The position numbers and the translations under genes were made by a program. The notes beneath the pieces were generated by a model. The model worked only from the letters and a program-made list of their open reading frames with translations, ran no database searches and was not told where the DNA came from. DNA of 64,000 nucleotides from Parabacteroides massiliensis (GTDB lineage Bacteria > Bacteroidota > Bacteroidia > Bacteroidales > Tannerellaceae): contig NZ_LT700189.1 in assembly GCF_900155425.1 (NCBI RefSeq), positions 1,419,787 to 1,483,786 of the forward strand, read 5' to 3'. This document shows positions 63,754 through 64,000 of the stretch, one piece after another (the first letter of the stretch is position 1; each line of letters opens with the position of its first letter).

Positions 63754-64000
63754 CTAATTCTGATTCTTGCCTTCTACTTTTATACGGATCGACCCTGGAG
63801 TCCGTTGGAAGCAGGAACAAAACAGATCCAGATCATTCGTCTTTTGCATGAACTCCTGTAATATCCGGCATTCCTCATCCGACCATGTTTCATAATGACG
63901 GGGATATTGCTTACGAACTCTCATTATCGACTCGGATACGTCCGTTTTCTTGATTCCCAATTGCCGGATACGCTCTTTGAAACCGGCCAAATCTTCATCC
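63754..64000 (-). CDS. Partial ORF, C-terminal part of an unknown protein
   Basis: The frame is open to the right edge of the window and the ATG-like TTG at 63990 is not convincing as a start. About 82 residues are visible, ending FCSCFQRTPGSIRIKVEGKNQN. The TWSDEECRILQEFMQ stretch and the RTPGSIR motif resemble a Myb/HTH-like tail seen at the end of some Bacteroidetes DNA-binding or helicase proteins. That link is a weak inference. Neighbours do not help. Confidence 0.5.
   Translation of the reverse strand, partial: DEDLAGFKERIRQLGIKKTDVSESIMRVRKQYPRHYETWSDEECRILQEFMQKTNDLDLFCSCFQRTPGSIRIKVEGKNQN

Overview
This window looks like chromosome of a gut-type Bacteroidales bacterium. The best guess is Parabacteroides or a close relative. 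The evidence is two SusC/SusD outer-membrane pairs, an ECF sigma/FecR switch, many promoters with the Bacteroidetes -7 motif TAnnTTTG, NagB-PIG-L and DUF3843/DUF4153/DUF4251/DUF6057-type proteins, and one large surface protein ending in a type IX secretion-like C-terminal domain. Genus is inferred from gene content, not from a search. No rRNA, tRNA or CRISPR array was seen.

Layout: 1-1507 holds a thioredoxin-fold lipoprotein (cut by the window edge) and a flavodoxin-ferredoxin protein. 1601-7626 is a heavy-metal efflux operon (His-rich small membrane protein, periplasmic adaptor, CzcA/CusA-type pump, TolC-type channel), all on the minus strand. 7957-11452 pairs a YbiT-like ABC-F ATPase, whose second nucleotide site is degenerate, with an LTA-synthase-like sulfatase-fold membrane enzyme. 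11488-17909 is a TonB receptor / beta-helix lipoprotein / MORN-type protein operon facing a membrane-bound AraC-type regulator. 18133-22053 is a 1306-residue repeat-rich surface protein. 22241-25686 holds a DUF3843 protein, a 443-bp palindromic repeat element, an oxidoreductase and ComB. 26465-34050 is an amino-sugar region: NagB/PIG-L fusion, two tandem nagA copies, an MFS sugar transporter and a DUF4153 membrane protein. 34390-39060 is a stress/housekeeping block (Hsp20, ferritin, SGNH hydrolase, PAS histidine kinase, peroxiredoxin).

39254-42637 is the most unusual region. An M64 peptidase gene is followed after 3 bp by a 58-codon ORF with a Gly-Gly leader-type motif, then a short LanC-like toroid protein and a glycosyltransferase that overlaps it by 4 bp. 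The last genes are clearly more A+T-rich than their neighbours. I read this as a small modified-peptide (possibly glycopeptide) biosynthesis locus without a radical SAM enzyme and with a LanC-like partner lacking zinc ligands.

42644-45871 encodes a beta-propeller lipoprotein with one CxxCH motif plus a DUF6057 membrane protein. 45989-50761 is an orphan SusC/SusD pair whose upstream region carries a complete IS982-type insertion (50988-52060, 7-bp target duplication). 52516-54009 encodes an IMP dehydrogenase of the unusual type resembling the Tritrichomonas enzyme. 54176-63628 is an ECF sigma-FecR-SusC-SusD locus with a sugar isomerase/epimerase and a Gfo/Idh/MocA oxidoreductase but no glycoside hydrolase, suggesting uptake and oxidation of a small polyol, inositol or keto-glycoside. 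A partial ORF runs off the right edge.
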